A stretch of DNA of 64,000 nt from Xanthostigma xanthostigma (Eukaryota > Arthropoda > Insecta > Raphidioptera > Raphidiidae). Positions 22,601 through 33,130 of the stretch are shown piece after piece. The stretch spans positions 40,636,401 through 40,700,400 of the forward strand of contig OY754465.1 of NCBI GenBank assembly GCA_963575645.1, read 5' to 3'. A program made the translations under genes and the position numbers. Below the pieces are notes generated by a model that saw nothing but the letters and a program-made list of their open reading frames with translations, was not told the origin of the DNA and did no database searches. Position 1 is the first letter of the stretch; every line of letters begins with the position of its first letter.

Positions 22601-23690
22601 CTCATGCACCTTGACAGTTTAACAAAATCGCAAGTTTTTGTATCGCGCGTGCTTCTGATTAAACACTCGCGTACTATCCGGAAGCTTTTCTGATTGTCAG
22701 CAAAAGGTTTACACGTCTGTTGGAACAAATGACAGTGATACGGCTGTATCTAATATAAACATATTCTCTTTGTTATTTAAGTTCACCAGCAATTACGGCT
22801 ACTTTGGCCTAGTGCCAAGTCATATTTTCGTTAAACTTTTTAAAAATAAATAGAAAATTTAAGTAATACTTTCACCAGTTCTAGAGAGAGAAATTGTAGA
22901 TTAAAAACGATGAACCGCTGATGCCATCAGCATCTATTCACCAGTTTTTAGATCGAGGAGCGATGGAAGCGTCACTGCACAATCGATTATTCTCAAGCTC
23001 TTATTATTTCGTAACTTTGTTAAGATTTAACATTTTTGTACGGATTTGCGGCTTTTAACTGCTCAATAAATATTAAAAATCTCACTGGGAACACTGCTGA
23101 CTCTTACAGACTATTTCTAGATGCCTGTAGGAACAAACCTTTGATAAACTTTGGAGTCTTTTCGAATACAATCCAAACTAACGCAACAAAATAAAAACAT
23201 TCACTTTAATGCACCAGAGAAATAAATACGTGAGTGATAATATAGAATACGATATATTCCATGGTTTTGTTGGAATGTATAGAAATGGATCGACGATAAA
23301 ATGAAACTTGTGTTTCTGAAACTTTTACAAAGCTTTTTTGTTTTCATCGCTTTACGCGCACTGAATCTTTTACGTTTCCTCCTGTTTTATTTATTAAGGG
23401 TTCAATAATTTTTATATAAACTGATTTTCTTTGAAACTATTTTTAAAGAATTCATACTACGTTAGATATATTACAACTAACTGCCTATAAATCACGTACA
23501 CAATAAAATCCGTCTCATAAAACAAAACCAATATATTACGTTATATATATATCCACATTTCAGACGATAATCTATTATTAACGATAAATAATTCTGTATA
23601 AGTCAATGAACATTTATAAAATTAATAAAAAAAAGATTATTCCATTGGTGGTATAGTCAAAAATATAAAACGAACTTTTAACTGATCATT
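19699..23690. other. No gene recognised
   Basis: Contains an (aat)n microsatellite at about 19949-19972, a less A+T-rich patch at 21080-21560 and the dispersed block 22678-22729 shared with 4176-4230. At 21868 the phrase gccgaaacgttttct looks like a deleted hammerhead-motif remnant. Frames up to 87 codons (22465-22728 minus) have no recognisable features. Confidence 0.45.
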
Positions 23691-23698
23691 CTTGCAAA

Positions 23699-23770
23699 TG
23701 GTGGAATTACGGGTTACTATGGTGGGAGTACGGGCAAATATGGTGGAAGTAATGGTGGAAGTACGGGTAT
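23699..23770 (+). repeat. Short tandem repeat atggtggaagtacggg
   Basis: About four imperfect units of 12 to 21 bases repeat the words atggtggaa and gtacggg. One plus-strand frame across it reads glycine-rich (GGSTG, YGGS). Nothing around it supports an exon, so I treat it as a minisatellite. Confidence 0.6.
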
Positions 23771-25110
23771 GCATAGACTACAGAGAGACAAAATGACACA
23801 CCATTTATACGTATTTGAACAGTTTTCACAAAGAACAAATTATTATTATTAAATATCTGTATCTTACGAAGGCCAATGGCGCGAAAGAATTAATGAAACC
23901 AAGTAGAAATATCTATATCACCAGCAAATTAGGTAAAATAAATAAAGTGCAATCATACTTTGACTGTTATTATATTAAAATAATCGCAATAAAGTAAAAA
24001 CATAACTTTAGAAAATAAGGAAAACTTTACAAAATATAAATTAAGGGATATAGTAATTAATAATAAATTATTATGATTTATTCTGTAAAAACATACAACA
24101 AAAGAAGAAAACAATATCGACAAGATACAAGGAAAACTGAAAAAAATGAAATAAGAAATCATTCCTCGCTGATACTTAGATGGGTCGGAACACTCGGAAC
24201 AGAATTAAAAACAAATATTTGGTTCTTTTTTTTTCTACAAATAGTAACATTAATTTAGAAAATACGACAGTACATAATATTATGATTGTCAAACTGAAAA
24301 TGGTCTGAATTTGTCAAATTGAACAAAGCGTGCAGGATTTACTATTAAATTGCAAAACTTTATAAAAGTTTAGAAAGAGTTATACAGTAGGTACACTAAA
24401 GTTCTTTCGGTAACTAAATTACGTGCTCCATATGCATTTTTCTTTTGCACAAATATATCTACGAAGTAATTTGGAAAGCTACTGCCAAAAAGTGGTGTCA
24501 CCCATTCAAAAGAAAAAGTAAAATAGCTAGCATTATTGCCAACGAAAACAGATAAATAAATGGCAAAAAAATTAACTGTGAACTATTTCGCCATTACTTG
24601 TTTTGTAAGTTATTAAATAAATTATTATTTATCGTTACTATTTCCTGCACCAGCAAACGATTGTTATCTAAGCAACCGTTTGTAATTGAATACATACATA
24701 TATGAACTTTTCTACTAAGAATTAGGAAGTATCCCATTTATTTTTATATTTTGAAAAAAATCCTAAAAATTACAAAATTAATGCCGACAGAATTTTTGTA
24801 ATATCTTTTAAAATACCAAACTTATATTACTTCGCAGTTTAAGTTTGACAATTCTCCGCGCAATGACGTTCAGTTCAGCGGACGTCACGCGGCACAAGTG
24901 TATATTTACATTTTACAGTAATTAATAATATAGCAAGTCATGAAGGCAATAGAGAATTTATTACCAGTTCAATAGATACGAAAATTAATGTCAAATAATA
25001 ACAAAATATTTGAAAATTATACAAAATATTTTCTGTCTCTACGATTGTTTCGGACAATCATTCCAGCTTCAGGAGTACAAAAGATGGACTTACAGTGGTA
25101 GGTTTACAAT
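23771..25110. other. No gene recognised
   Basis: A+T-rich, with low-complexity frames of 60 to 69 codons on both strands between 23815 and 24258. No repeat recognised. Confidence 0.5.
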
Positions 25111-25111
25111 A

Positions 25112-25716
25112 ATTCGCATAGAGCTCAAAATTGGTACAGGTCTTAGGTACACTATTACAAATGAAATATCAAAAGTTCTCACAGATTCTACATCTGCTAA
25201 AATATTTATTCAAGGTCAAAGGTTAAAAGTATCGGTTTTTTGCACTTTTCTCGTAAACGGTAAATGTTATCTTAAAATAGATCAGACAAAAGTTGTAGAT
25301 CATGCAATTGTCTACAAGAATTTATTGTTCTTACACGTTTTTCCCTACGAATCACCATTCTTTTGAAATGGTGATTTCATACATCGAAAATACTAATATG
25401 CATATTAATATTTAACGTTATCTATGATAAATACGTTCAGTACGAACATCGATATTTTGATCCCATATCTCAGGAATAGTGATTCGTAGGAAAAAAGTAT
25501 AAGAACAATTTCTGTAGACAATTGCATGGTCTCCAATTTTTGTTTGACCTATTTTTAGATAAAATTTATCGTATACGAGAAAAGTAAAAAAACCGATACT
25601 TGTAACCTTTGACCTTGAATAAATTTTGATGCAGATGTAGGATCGGTGGGGACTTTTGATATTCTCTTTGTAATAATGTACTTAAGACCTGTACCAATTT
25701 TCAGCTCTATGCGAAT
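25112..25716. mobile_element. Imperfect foldback, about 250-bp arms
   Basis: Left arm 25112-25362 (from attcgcatagagct to cctacgaatcacc) and right arm about 25469-25716 are diverged reverse complements with a spacer of about 105 bp. The 118-codon plus-strand frame (25010-25366) is made largely of the left arm. It is not a gene, because the opposite arm holds the same sequence broken by stops. Confidence 0.7.
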
Positions 25717-26212
25717 CATAGTAAATTGAAATGTTTATTTTGACTGGACTATTATATAAAAGCCACAACCCGTATATTTATAAATGACATTTTTGTATCT
25801 TGATTAAATTAAATAAAAAATAAAAACGCAATCATTTCACCCTGAACGTATCCGATATACGTATATGTAAGTAGGTAGATTTTGTAGAATATACGTCCAC
25901 AATTTCAATCTATCAATTGATCCAGAAAAGTCTGTGGACCGTTACAAATTACGTATTTACAAACTACATATACAGAGAACCGTTATTCAGGAGAGAAAAT
26001 TACAACGGGAAGTAAGAAAGACGCATTGCAAATCCGTTGCCAAAGTTTCTCGTCGTTCAATATACCATGTTTGCATAATATTATTTCCTTTATCATCGTA
26101 TTTATATCGGTACATCGAGAATTTAAACAGATATGCTACTATCATTCAATTTTATTTTGTCACTAGTCACAAGGCGATTACTAGCTCGCATTATTATGGT
26201 AGAGTCCTTAAT

Positions 26213-27033
26213 TAGTGATGGGATATTTCGAATGAAAATAGTTTAACCATATTCGCTTATTAAAATATTTCGAGATATATCAAAGGATATTCAAAATCAT
26301 TCGAATTATTTTTATACCTACAATTTACAGTAATAAATGATTATAATACGCTCTCTGCTTGCTCTCTCTTTGAAACGTACATGTTTTCTCATATTCTCAT
26401 CAGCTATTACACTTAAGACAGTTCACAGTACCTAGAATATGATTGCTTACATCTTTTTACTAGACTGCGGCGAAGAGGAAGGTTTACGAATTTAGCAGTC
26501 TATGTATGTTTATATTTACGGATGTTCCACCGTAGCGCCAGAACGATTCATTCGATTTTGATAAATAAGGTGTCAATCGATTTGCTATTATAGCCCGGGT
26601 AATATAGGCGACATTTATTTTTTTTTTGGTCCCAGAAGATAGCACTGAATTCAGGTGACTCAGTCAATTCTCATTATAAAAAACTAGTGCCAAATTCACG
26701 TGTTATAATAATATATCGAATGCACAGACAAATCGAATGAATTTGTGTTTTCACTCGCATAGTTTCTAATTACTCGAAGATATTAATGCAATGCACAGTA
26801 TTGAATATGAGTACTTACGTCTTTTATCTGCGTCTGTTCTATGAAGCACTACAAGCAGATGGCTCTCTCAAGACTGCCAATCGAAACAGAGAGCAAAATT
26901 CATTCGAGAGTTGAATTCACGCATAGTACCAACACACTAATGCAAAGTAATAATTTTGAATGAATTATTCAATAATACAAATCTTTCGAAGAGCAACATT
27001 TCGATTATTAAAATAATTCGGTTATTCCCAAAT
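26213..27033. mobile_element. Possible decayed hAT-like non-autonomous element
   Basis: Begins tagtgatgggatatttcgaa, a hAT-type start, and ends near cggttattccca, which is a plausible mutated partner. Many words of the type attcgaat or tttcgaag lie near both ends. The interior includes an unrelated phrase (gttccaccgtagcgcc). No target duplication was confirmed. Confidence 0.35.
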
Positions 27034-28140
27034 CTATTCTTAATAATATATAGCCTCCAGTTTGAAGGTTTAGATTAGATTATGGATTAATAGACACTTG
27101 GCGGTTGATAAGCGTCTTTGGCAGGTTAACATAAATTGATAAAATATCGTCCGATGACACTATTTGGTATTTTTGCTTCAGCTATCAGGTTTTATCATGA
27201 ATAAAGATAAATTGATTTTGAAGAATTATATAACATAATATAATCTACCTATTTCAGGATCGTACATCCTTCTCGTTTAGTAGTAGTATTCAAAAATAAA
27301 TTGTTGAAATTGTATCAGATGTCTCTGAAAATACTAACCATTCTTTTCGCTGACAGTTCATTCCTGTTTTGTCATAGTTTAATAATATATTTAGCCTATC
27401 ACTGGGAAATATGTAGGTTTGTAAAAATTAAACAATAAAAGCTCTATTTCAATACAATCTTGAAAGATATAATTTACATTAGAAAAAAATATGAAACATT
27501 TTTTATCCCACGTTGAAGATTTTTCGTCATGAAACGAAACCACTGTTTGATTACCTTTGTTCTCTGTAAATACACTTCGAAATAAAATAATCTTGTAAAC
27601 ACCCCATTCTGGTATAAAAATATATATACCTAAATAAAATTGTAACAAAACAACTATCTATAACTTCATTATATTGAAGGTTTTCGAACAAAAAGTAATA
27701 AAGCGATAAAATACATTCTTTATTTTCAAAAATAAAATAATATTAGTCTTATCTAACAAAGTTAAAATGTTTCTAACATAATATATTTTCAATATTTACA
27801 CTCTTTAATATTAACTTAAACTGATAAAACTGCATTGTTCTAACAAGTCCCGTATATTTCCAATCTTAATTCATTTATGTTATCAGCAAATCTAGCGATA
27901 TTAGGAGCGCGTCTGAGCACATGCTGTGTATTTAATGTATGTGTTGTGTGTGTGTGTGTGTTACCTGTAATGGGATGTGTAAGCACATCAGCTCGATTGG
28001 TTAATTGATTTCATGAAGACAAGTGAGCAGTACAAACTATTAGTTCAAAGCACAATATGCACAGGGTTCAAACAGGTACCAACGAACAGAATTGGCATAC
28101 GTGCACGGGTACAAAGTGGCTTAGTGTATTGGCGAAATAT
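27034..28140. other. No gene recognised; GT microsatellite
   Basis: A (tg)n run lies at 27945-27961. The 85-codon minus-strand frame at 27391-27648 is unsupported. Otherwise A+T-rich unique-looking sequence. Confidence 0.5.
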
Positions 28141-28144
28141 TTAG

Positions 28145-28515
28145 TTTTTTAGGGTTCCGTACCTCAAAAGAAAAAAATGAACCCTTAGAGGACCACTGCG
28201 TTGTCCGTTTGTCAAGACCCTTTTTATCAAGAACGCGTGGAAGTATCAAGTTGAAATTAATATCAAATACTCAGATCTGCAATCCCTTGAAGCTGTGAAA
28301 AAATCTAACTTTTAAGAAAACGCAATCAAAAGATACGGCCGTTAATGTCGCATATTTCGACACTTCCAAGGAAACAAAAACCTATAAGATACTTCCTGTT
28401 GACCTAGAACCATGAAATTTGTCAAGAAGCAATGTCTTATAGCACAAGTAAAGGGAAAAATCCGAAAACCTTAAATTTGTAATTACATTACAAAAAAATA
28501 TTTTTTTTTGCTGTA
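28145..28515 (+). mobile_element. Lepidopteran tagggttccgtacctc repeat, first part
   Basis: Starts ttttttagggttccgtacct and continues with gttgtccgtttgtcaagacc, phrases I recognise from an abundant lepidopteran dispersed repeat. The matching far end (acggaaccctcaggg, cactttcacttgtc type) appears at 29640-29792. The sequence between is probably later insertion. Confidence 0.6.
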
Positions 28516-28531
28516 ACAATACATAATATAC

Positions 28532-29025
28532 TATTAGTGATGTGCCGGATATCCGTATCCGTATCCGCGGATATCCTAGGGAGAAAAAAGATCCGTATCC
28601 GTATCCGTTAGTTTTTGGCGGATCTTTTACGGATCTTTTACCTTATTAATTTTCAATTCATAGATGAAATTTTATATATATACAGGTGATTAGGAATAAT
28701 GAAAAAGTGTTAAATTCCATTCAGATTATTTTTTATTTTTTAAAATCGTATTTGGCATCTTTATATTGCAAACATTTATCGTAGTTAGTACCATACCAAT
28801 AGTACACAACTCAAAAGGACTAAAAAACTATCTTTATAATGAGATATTGCATATCGATCTTTGGAATGAGACGATCTGTTATGAGAGTTAACTCTTAAAG
28901 AGGTCAATAACTTTTTCCCATAACAGATAGTCTCTTTCCAAAGGTCGATGTACAATATTTACCGCCGCGTACTCTAAGAAAGTTAAGATCCGTATCCGTA
29001 TCCGCGGATCTTGAAACCAAATATT
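28532..29025. mobile_element. ATCCGT-repeat element
   Basis: Begins tattagtgatgtgccggata and carries runs of atccgtatccgtatccgcgg at both ends (28555-28610 and 28986-29010), the second being the same motif again. A diverged inverted repeat lies inside at about 28845-28965 (gatctttggaatgagac with ctctttccaaaggtc). The start resembles hAT ends; the class is uncertain. Confidence 0.5.
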
Positions 29026-29640
29026 GGAACTGCTTCTATGCAATAAGGGACGCAATGGTACACTTCAGCGACTTCTCGCCCTTTCCCCTCCAGTCTGCTT
29101 TAGCTGGGCGCACTGTACTCGAACATTTATTAAAATACAATTATGAGAACTCTCGCATCGTACGGCCGCCAGTTTTATACTGACTCACTTATCGGAACCT
29201 TTAATGTTTCCCGTTCACCTAGAATCTTGTTTGGTGCGAAATAAGCATATATCTATTAATTAACTATATGAATCATTGCCTATCTACTCAGTGTGCGTTG
29301 AGTGAACACAACAAAGCGTATCGAAAATATATCTGCGTTTCTTTCTTCGATGTAATTCCCTGATTTCTCCGATAATAGGATTGGTTGATGTACTTCCATT
29401 CAATCTGAATAAAGCAACTCTGTTTCAAAAACTGTGTCTTTTTCTATGACGTTAACATGGGCGTACCCAGCTTTTAGCCCAGGAGGGGGCAAAGGAGAAA
29501 TTTCTTAAGCCGGGTCCCCCGTGCTTGTTTTACGCTCCTGGATACCTCAGTGCTTACGGTGTAAAAAAAGGCAGAAGTATATGTTAGCACCCTAATAGTT
29601 CGATTGCGATTTTATTCCTATGCTCAGTATACAATAAAAG
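29026..29640. other. No gene; hAT-like terminus fragment
   Basis: At 29457 catgggcgtacccagctttt resembles the terminus of a common DNA-transposon repeat, without a visible partner. A less A+T-rich patch lies at 29040-29230. No coding support. Confidence 0.4.
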
Positions 29641-29792
29641 TGTATCATGGAAATGAGGTTGCATAGAACAAGGAAAGAAAAAAATTCGAAAATCATAAAA
29701 TTCTCATTATATCTAGAATTATTACATGATAAATTTAATATTATGAAATAACGGAACCCTCAGGGGGCGAATTCTACTTTCACTTGTCTTTT
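29641..29792 (+). mobile_element. Lepidopteran tagggttccgtacctc repeat, far end
   Basis: Contains acggaaccctcaggg and ends cactttcacttgtc, corresponding to the far end of the repeat that starts at 28145. The reverse-orientation equivalent is at 60455-60500. Confidence 0.5.
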
Positions 29793-29804
29793 TTTTGTAA
29801 GACA

Positions 29805-29930
29805 CATTCCCATTTATAGCATTGAAGAAGTTGCAAATCGGGATCAAAACGTTAATTGTTTGAATTATTATATTATTTAATTTTTGTCAGCATATTCTCT
29901 GAAAAATTGCTCGGTAATTTTATTGTCATA
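29805..29930 (+). mobile_element. Decayed single arm of palindromic family A
   Basis: Reads ttgaagaagttgcaaatcgg, then gatcaaaacgtt, then through tctgaaaaattg to taattttattg. This matches the right arm of 30216-30472, 400 bp away, with many substitutions. GAAACGTT has become CAAAACGTT, so the hammerhead-like motif is dead here. Confidence 0.6.
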
Positions 29931-29940
29931 ATCTAATAAC

Positions 29941-29993
29941 AGGGACCAAAACGGCCGGTACTAAAACGGCCGGGACCAAAACGGCCATACCAA
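29941..29993 (+). repeat. Short tandem repeat gaccaaaacggccg
   Basis: Three to four units of about 15 bases (gggaccaaaacggccg, gtactaaaacggccg, ggaccaaaacggcca, taccaaaaagtcc). They contain the self-complementary cggccg. It may be the end of an unrecognised element. Confidence 0.7.
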
Positions 29994-30280
29994 AAAGTCC
30001 TGCTTCGAGCAGCCTAGACGACATCAAGAATACACTTTTATCGTGAGAGTAAAAAAATAATTTTTTAATTAATTTAAATAAAGTTTTAACAGAAATGGTG
30101 CGATTTAATTAATGATTTACTCTATTCTTCTGACCAGCTTTTACTGTGAGTGGGGAAAGAATGTGCATATCCTGCGATTTCGCAGAATTCTCGTTATCGA
30201 ACTGAGTTTATTTCCTTCAATAAATAAAATTATCGACCAATTTTTCAGACAATATATTAACAAACAATATAAAATTAATA

Positions 30281-30320
30281 CATTAACGTTTCGATCCGGA
30301 TTTGGATCTTCTTCAGAACG
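30281..30320 (-). ncRNA. Hammerhead-like motif (minus-strand arm)
   Basis: Exact mirror image of 30339-30378. Transcription of either strand through the palindrome yields one sense motif and one antisense motif that can pair with each other, so folding as a ribozyme would compete with the long hairpin. Confidence 0.4.
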
Positions 30321-30338
30321 GATCTAAAAATTTAGATC

Positions 30339-30378
30339 CGTTCTGAAGAAGATCCAAATCCGGATCGAAACGTTAATG
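30339..30378 (+). ncRNA. Hammerhead-like motif (plus-strand arm)
   Basis: Stem I cgtt (30339-30342) with aatg (30375-30378), including one G-U pair. Core CTGAAGA (30343-30349) plus A. Stem II gatcc (30351-30355) with ggatc (30362-30366) and a 6-base loop. Then GAAA (30367-30370) and CGTT. A canonical hammerhead has CUGANGA and GAAA around stem II, as here, but also a stem III between GAAA and the cleavage site. Here stem III is reduced to the self-complementary ACGT, which could pair only between two molecules. There is also one extra base before stem II. Catalysis is unproven. Confidence 0.45.
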
Positions 30379-30721
30379 TATTAATTTTATATTGTTTGTT
30401 AATATATTGTCTGAAAAATTGGTCGATAATTTTATTTATTGAAGAGTTCTAATCAGACGTTAATCAAAGATTTGAGTTTATTTCCTCTTAGTTTATCTTT
30501 CCTTGGGCGCGGTAAAAAAATAAATCTTTTTTATAAAAAAATGCAGCGTTATTTCTGAAATTAACACGAAAAACTAAAGAAGGAAAGTCCAAAATGAGAC
30601 GGAACTAACAATAATGAGACGATACCGAAACCAAAACAACACTGCTATTCCTTTAATAACACAACTGTTGTGATATTTTCAGAAAAATTGTCTCTTGCAA
30701 AGCTTTAAAAACTGTATCCCT

Positions 30722-30790
30722 TTGTAGGGCAACGTTTCCCAAAGTGAGAGTCGCGGCCCCTCAGAGTGTCATTAAGCTTTAATTTGGAGG
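30722..30790 (+). mobile_element. hAT-type terminus fragment
   Basis: The phrase cgtttcccaaagtgagagtc followed by gcggcccc resembles a widespread hAT terminus (cagtgtttcccaaag type, from general knowledge). A partner end was not found. Confidence 0.35.
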
Positions 30791-31263
30791 TCTTAATCGA
30801 CGTATTAAGCTTATTTGAGTCAAATAGCACAACAATATCATCTGAATTTATGTTGCCTAAACGCTGATGACCCCACATGTCGAGCGTCTATAATCTATAA
30901 CCTCTCTTTCCTACTTTGTCTTGCGAGGTGAGAGCATTCTGTCACTATTCTTATCTAATTTAGGACCGCCTATTTGAGAAGCACTGCTATAGAATGCATA
31001 TACGGTTATTGGCACACTATACGGGTTTACAATACTGTCATAATGCGCCCATACAATACTCCTTTGCGTACCAGTTAATGGGAGCGAATGGAGGTCCAGA
31101 ACAACGACGAAACGAGCTGAATATAATGTCATCAATGACAACACCGCACACAAGTCTCTACCACTGACCTCTAATGAAATGTGGATAGTCCAATGCTTCA
31201 AAACTTCTTACAAGCGCCAGAACACGGGCAGGGCGTAATCAGAAAGAGAGATAGTTTAGTTCA

Positions 31264-31912
31264 CATGTCCCTTTTTCATGCATTCCAGTCCTCCTTCTCC
31301 GAAAATTATGATCATGGTGTCATTCGATTCAGATTGATATCTAGAAACTTTTTGAAAAAAATGAAGTAGGGGACGAAAAAATTGCAAAAGTAGTAAACAT
31401 TTTAGTAAAAAAAGAGGGGTTTGGTTTTTTGCAAGCATGTTAAAAACTATTGCAGGTATATGAAATCACAAAAAAGATTCAGAAAGAGCAGGAAATTTTA
31501 CACAAAAAAGTACCTTCTCCCGGACCTCTACCACCAATAGTTCTAATTTTAATTTAGAGGTGAAAATAGGCCTAAAAAATTTTTTTTCTCTTTTTTATAT
31601 AATTTTTAATATTCTTGTTTTTTAGCTTGTCGTATAAAAAAGACCTATTTCCACCTCTAAATTAAAATTAGAATGGTGGTAGAGTTATGGGAGATGGGAC
31701 TTTTTCTTAGGAAATTTCCTGCTCTTTCAGAATCTTTTTGTGATTTCAGATATCTGCAATGGTTTTTGAGATACTTGCAAAGAATCAAACACCTCTTTTT
31801 TCTTTATACTAAAATGTTTATAACTTTTGCAATTCCCCACTTCAATTTTTTCAAAGTTTCTAGATGTCATTCCGAAATTAAAGGGACATTTGTTAGTGAG
31901 GGAAACTTTGTT
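31264..31912. mobile_element. Imperfect foldback, about 300-bp arms
   Basis: Left arm 31264-31590 and right arm 31600-31912 are diverged reverse complements. Landmarks are catgtccctttt with aaagggacat at the ends, gattcagaaagagcagga with ctgctctttcagaatc in the middle and tctaattttaatttagaggt with its complement at the centre. The 80- and 60-codon frames in this interval are artefacts of it. Confidence 0.7.
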
Positions 31913-33130
31913 TAGAACAAATTGTAGCGTGAAATTTGAATTAGCAGTACAGCTACATACGCTGTGTTGAATAAATGATATGTTTATATTTTACTTTTTA
32001 CTCAATGCCAGAGTAATTTTACTCGACAAATTCTGTTCCCAGCGGGTACTAAAGCGGGCGCGCTTCACAGAAATTGTAAAACTGCATACAGTATGGACTC
32101 GTGAATTAAATTTCATGTGCTCGTTTATATTGCGCTCTTGCTAAGTGAGCATTTCCCTGCAATTCGCTTGCGTTATAAAATTTTTTACACACTTTAAGGT
32201 TCTAAGTCAGTCATAGCAATGTTCCAACAACCAGCGCACACTGGGGCCAAATATATAAATTGTTGGCAGAAATTATTTTAATATTTTTTTGTGTTTTTCT
32301 AGGTAAATAAAACTTGTATAACGAACATTATAAATATATTTAATATTTTTATGCTATGATTACATTGCCAAAAATAATTATTACATGTATTGGATATATG
32401 CAGCAACTTTATAGGGAAACGTCGGAATCATTATCACTTAACGATTCGTTGCTATCTATTTCTTTAAACTACTGACATTTGGTGCGTTTAGTGTCCATAA
32501 AACCTGATCCTTAAAAGAGAAGAAAGAAATATCATTAAAAATGACAACTACCATAGTCTCATTTTTCACTGAAATTTTCTTCAAAAGGCGCAAATATGCG
32601 CAACATTTTGTTCGTGATTCTACAAATATAAATTACAAAGACTGATTCAGAGTTAGAATTAGGAACAAGGTCTGCCCTAATGACAAGTAAAATCTTATAT
32701 GTAGATTCAAGTAACAAGTTCAATTAACATATTTATTTTGGTTATATAATTAGAACATCCTATTTACCTAAAAACCGTAATAACAAGAAACAAAAGACCA
32801 ACCTGAGGGTAAACATTCCATGCTATTAGCAATTTTTTATATAATAACACTGAGGCGCACTGTTAACACAAAGTAATAGCCAAATTTCATTCCGCTCGTA
32901 TTCGCTATGTGCAGCTGCTTGGAACGAAGGCGTTGAACGACAATGCGCACGTAGCGGCGAAAGATAGCAAACCTTCTGCTCGTGTACCATTGACATAAAC
33001 CTAAGGTGAAAAATGACAGTTCGTAAATGCTGCATTATTAAATTGTAATAACTAATAATACATTAAAAAATAGTGATGTTAGCTTTTATTGTTTCTCAAA
33101 ATATAAGCATAAGTTAATTCAAAGATAAAA

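Larger units (their letters stand above)
30216..30472 (+). mobile_element. Palindromic element family A, intact copy with 13-bp target duplication
   Basis: Perfect direct repeats tgagtttatttcc at 30203-30215 and 30473-30485 define a 257-bp insert. It is an almost perfect palindrome centred at 30329.5, with only the right arm extended outward (gagttctaatcagacg to 30472). The two arms carry head-to-head hammerhead-like motifs. The asymmetric tail plus a long target duplication suggests a retroelement such as a Penelope-like element end copied back on itself. There is no ORF beyond an artefact. Confidence 0.8.
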
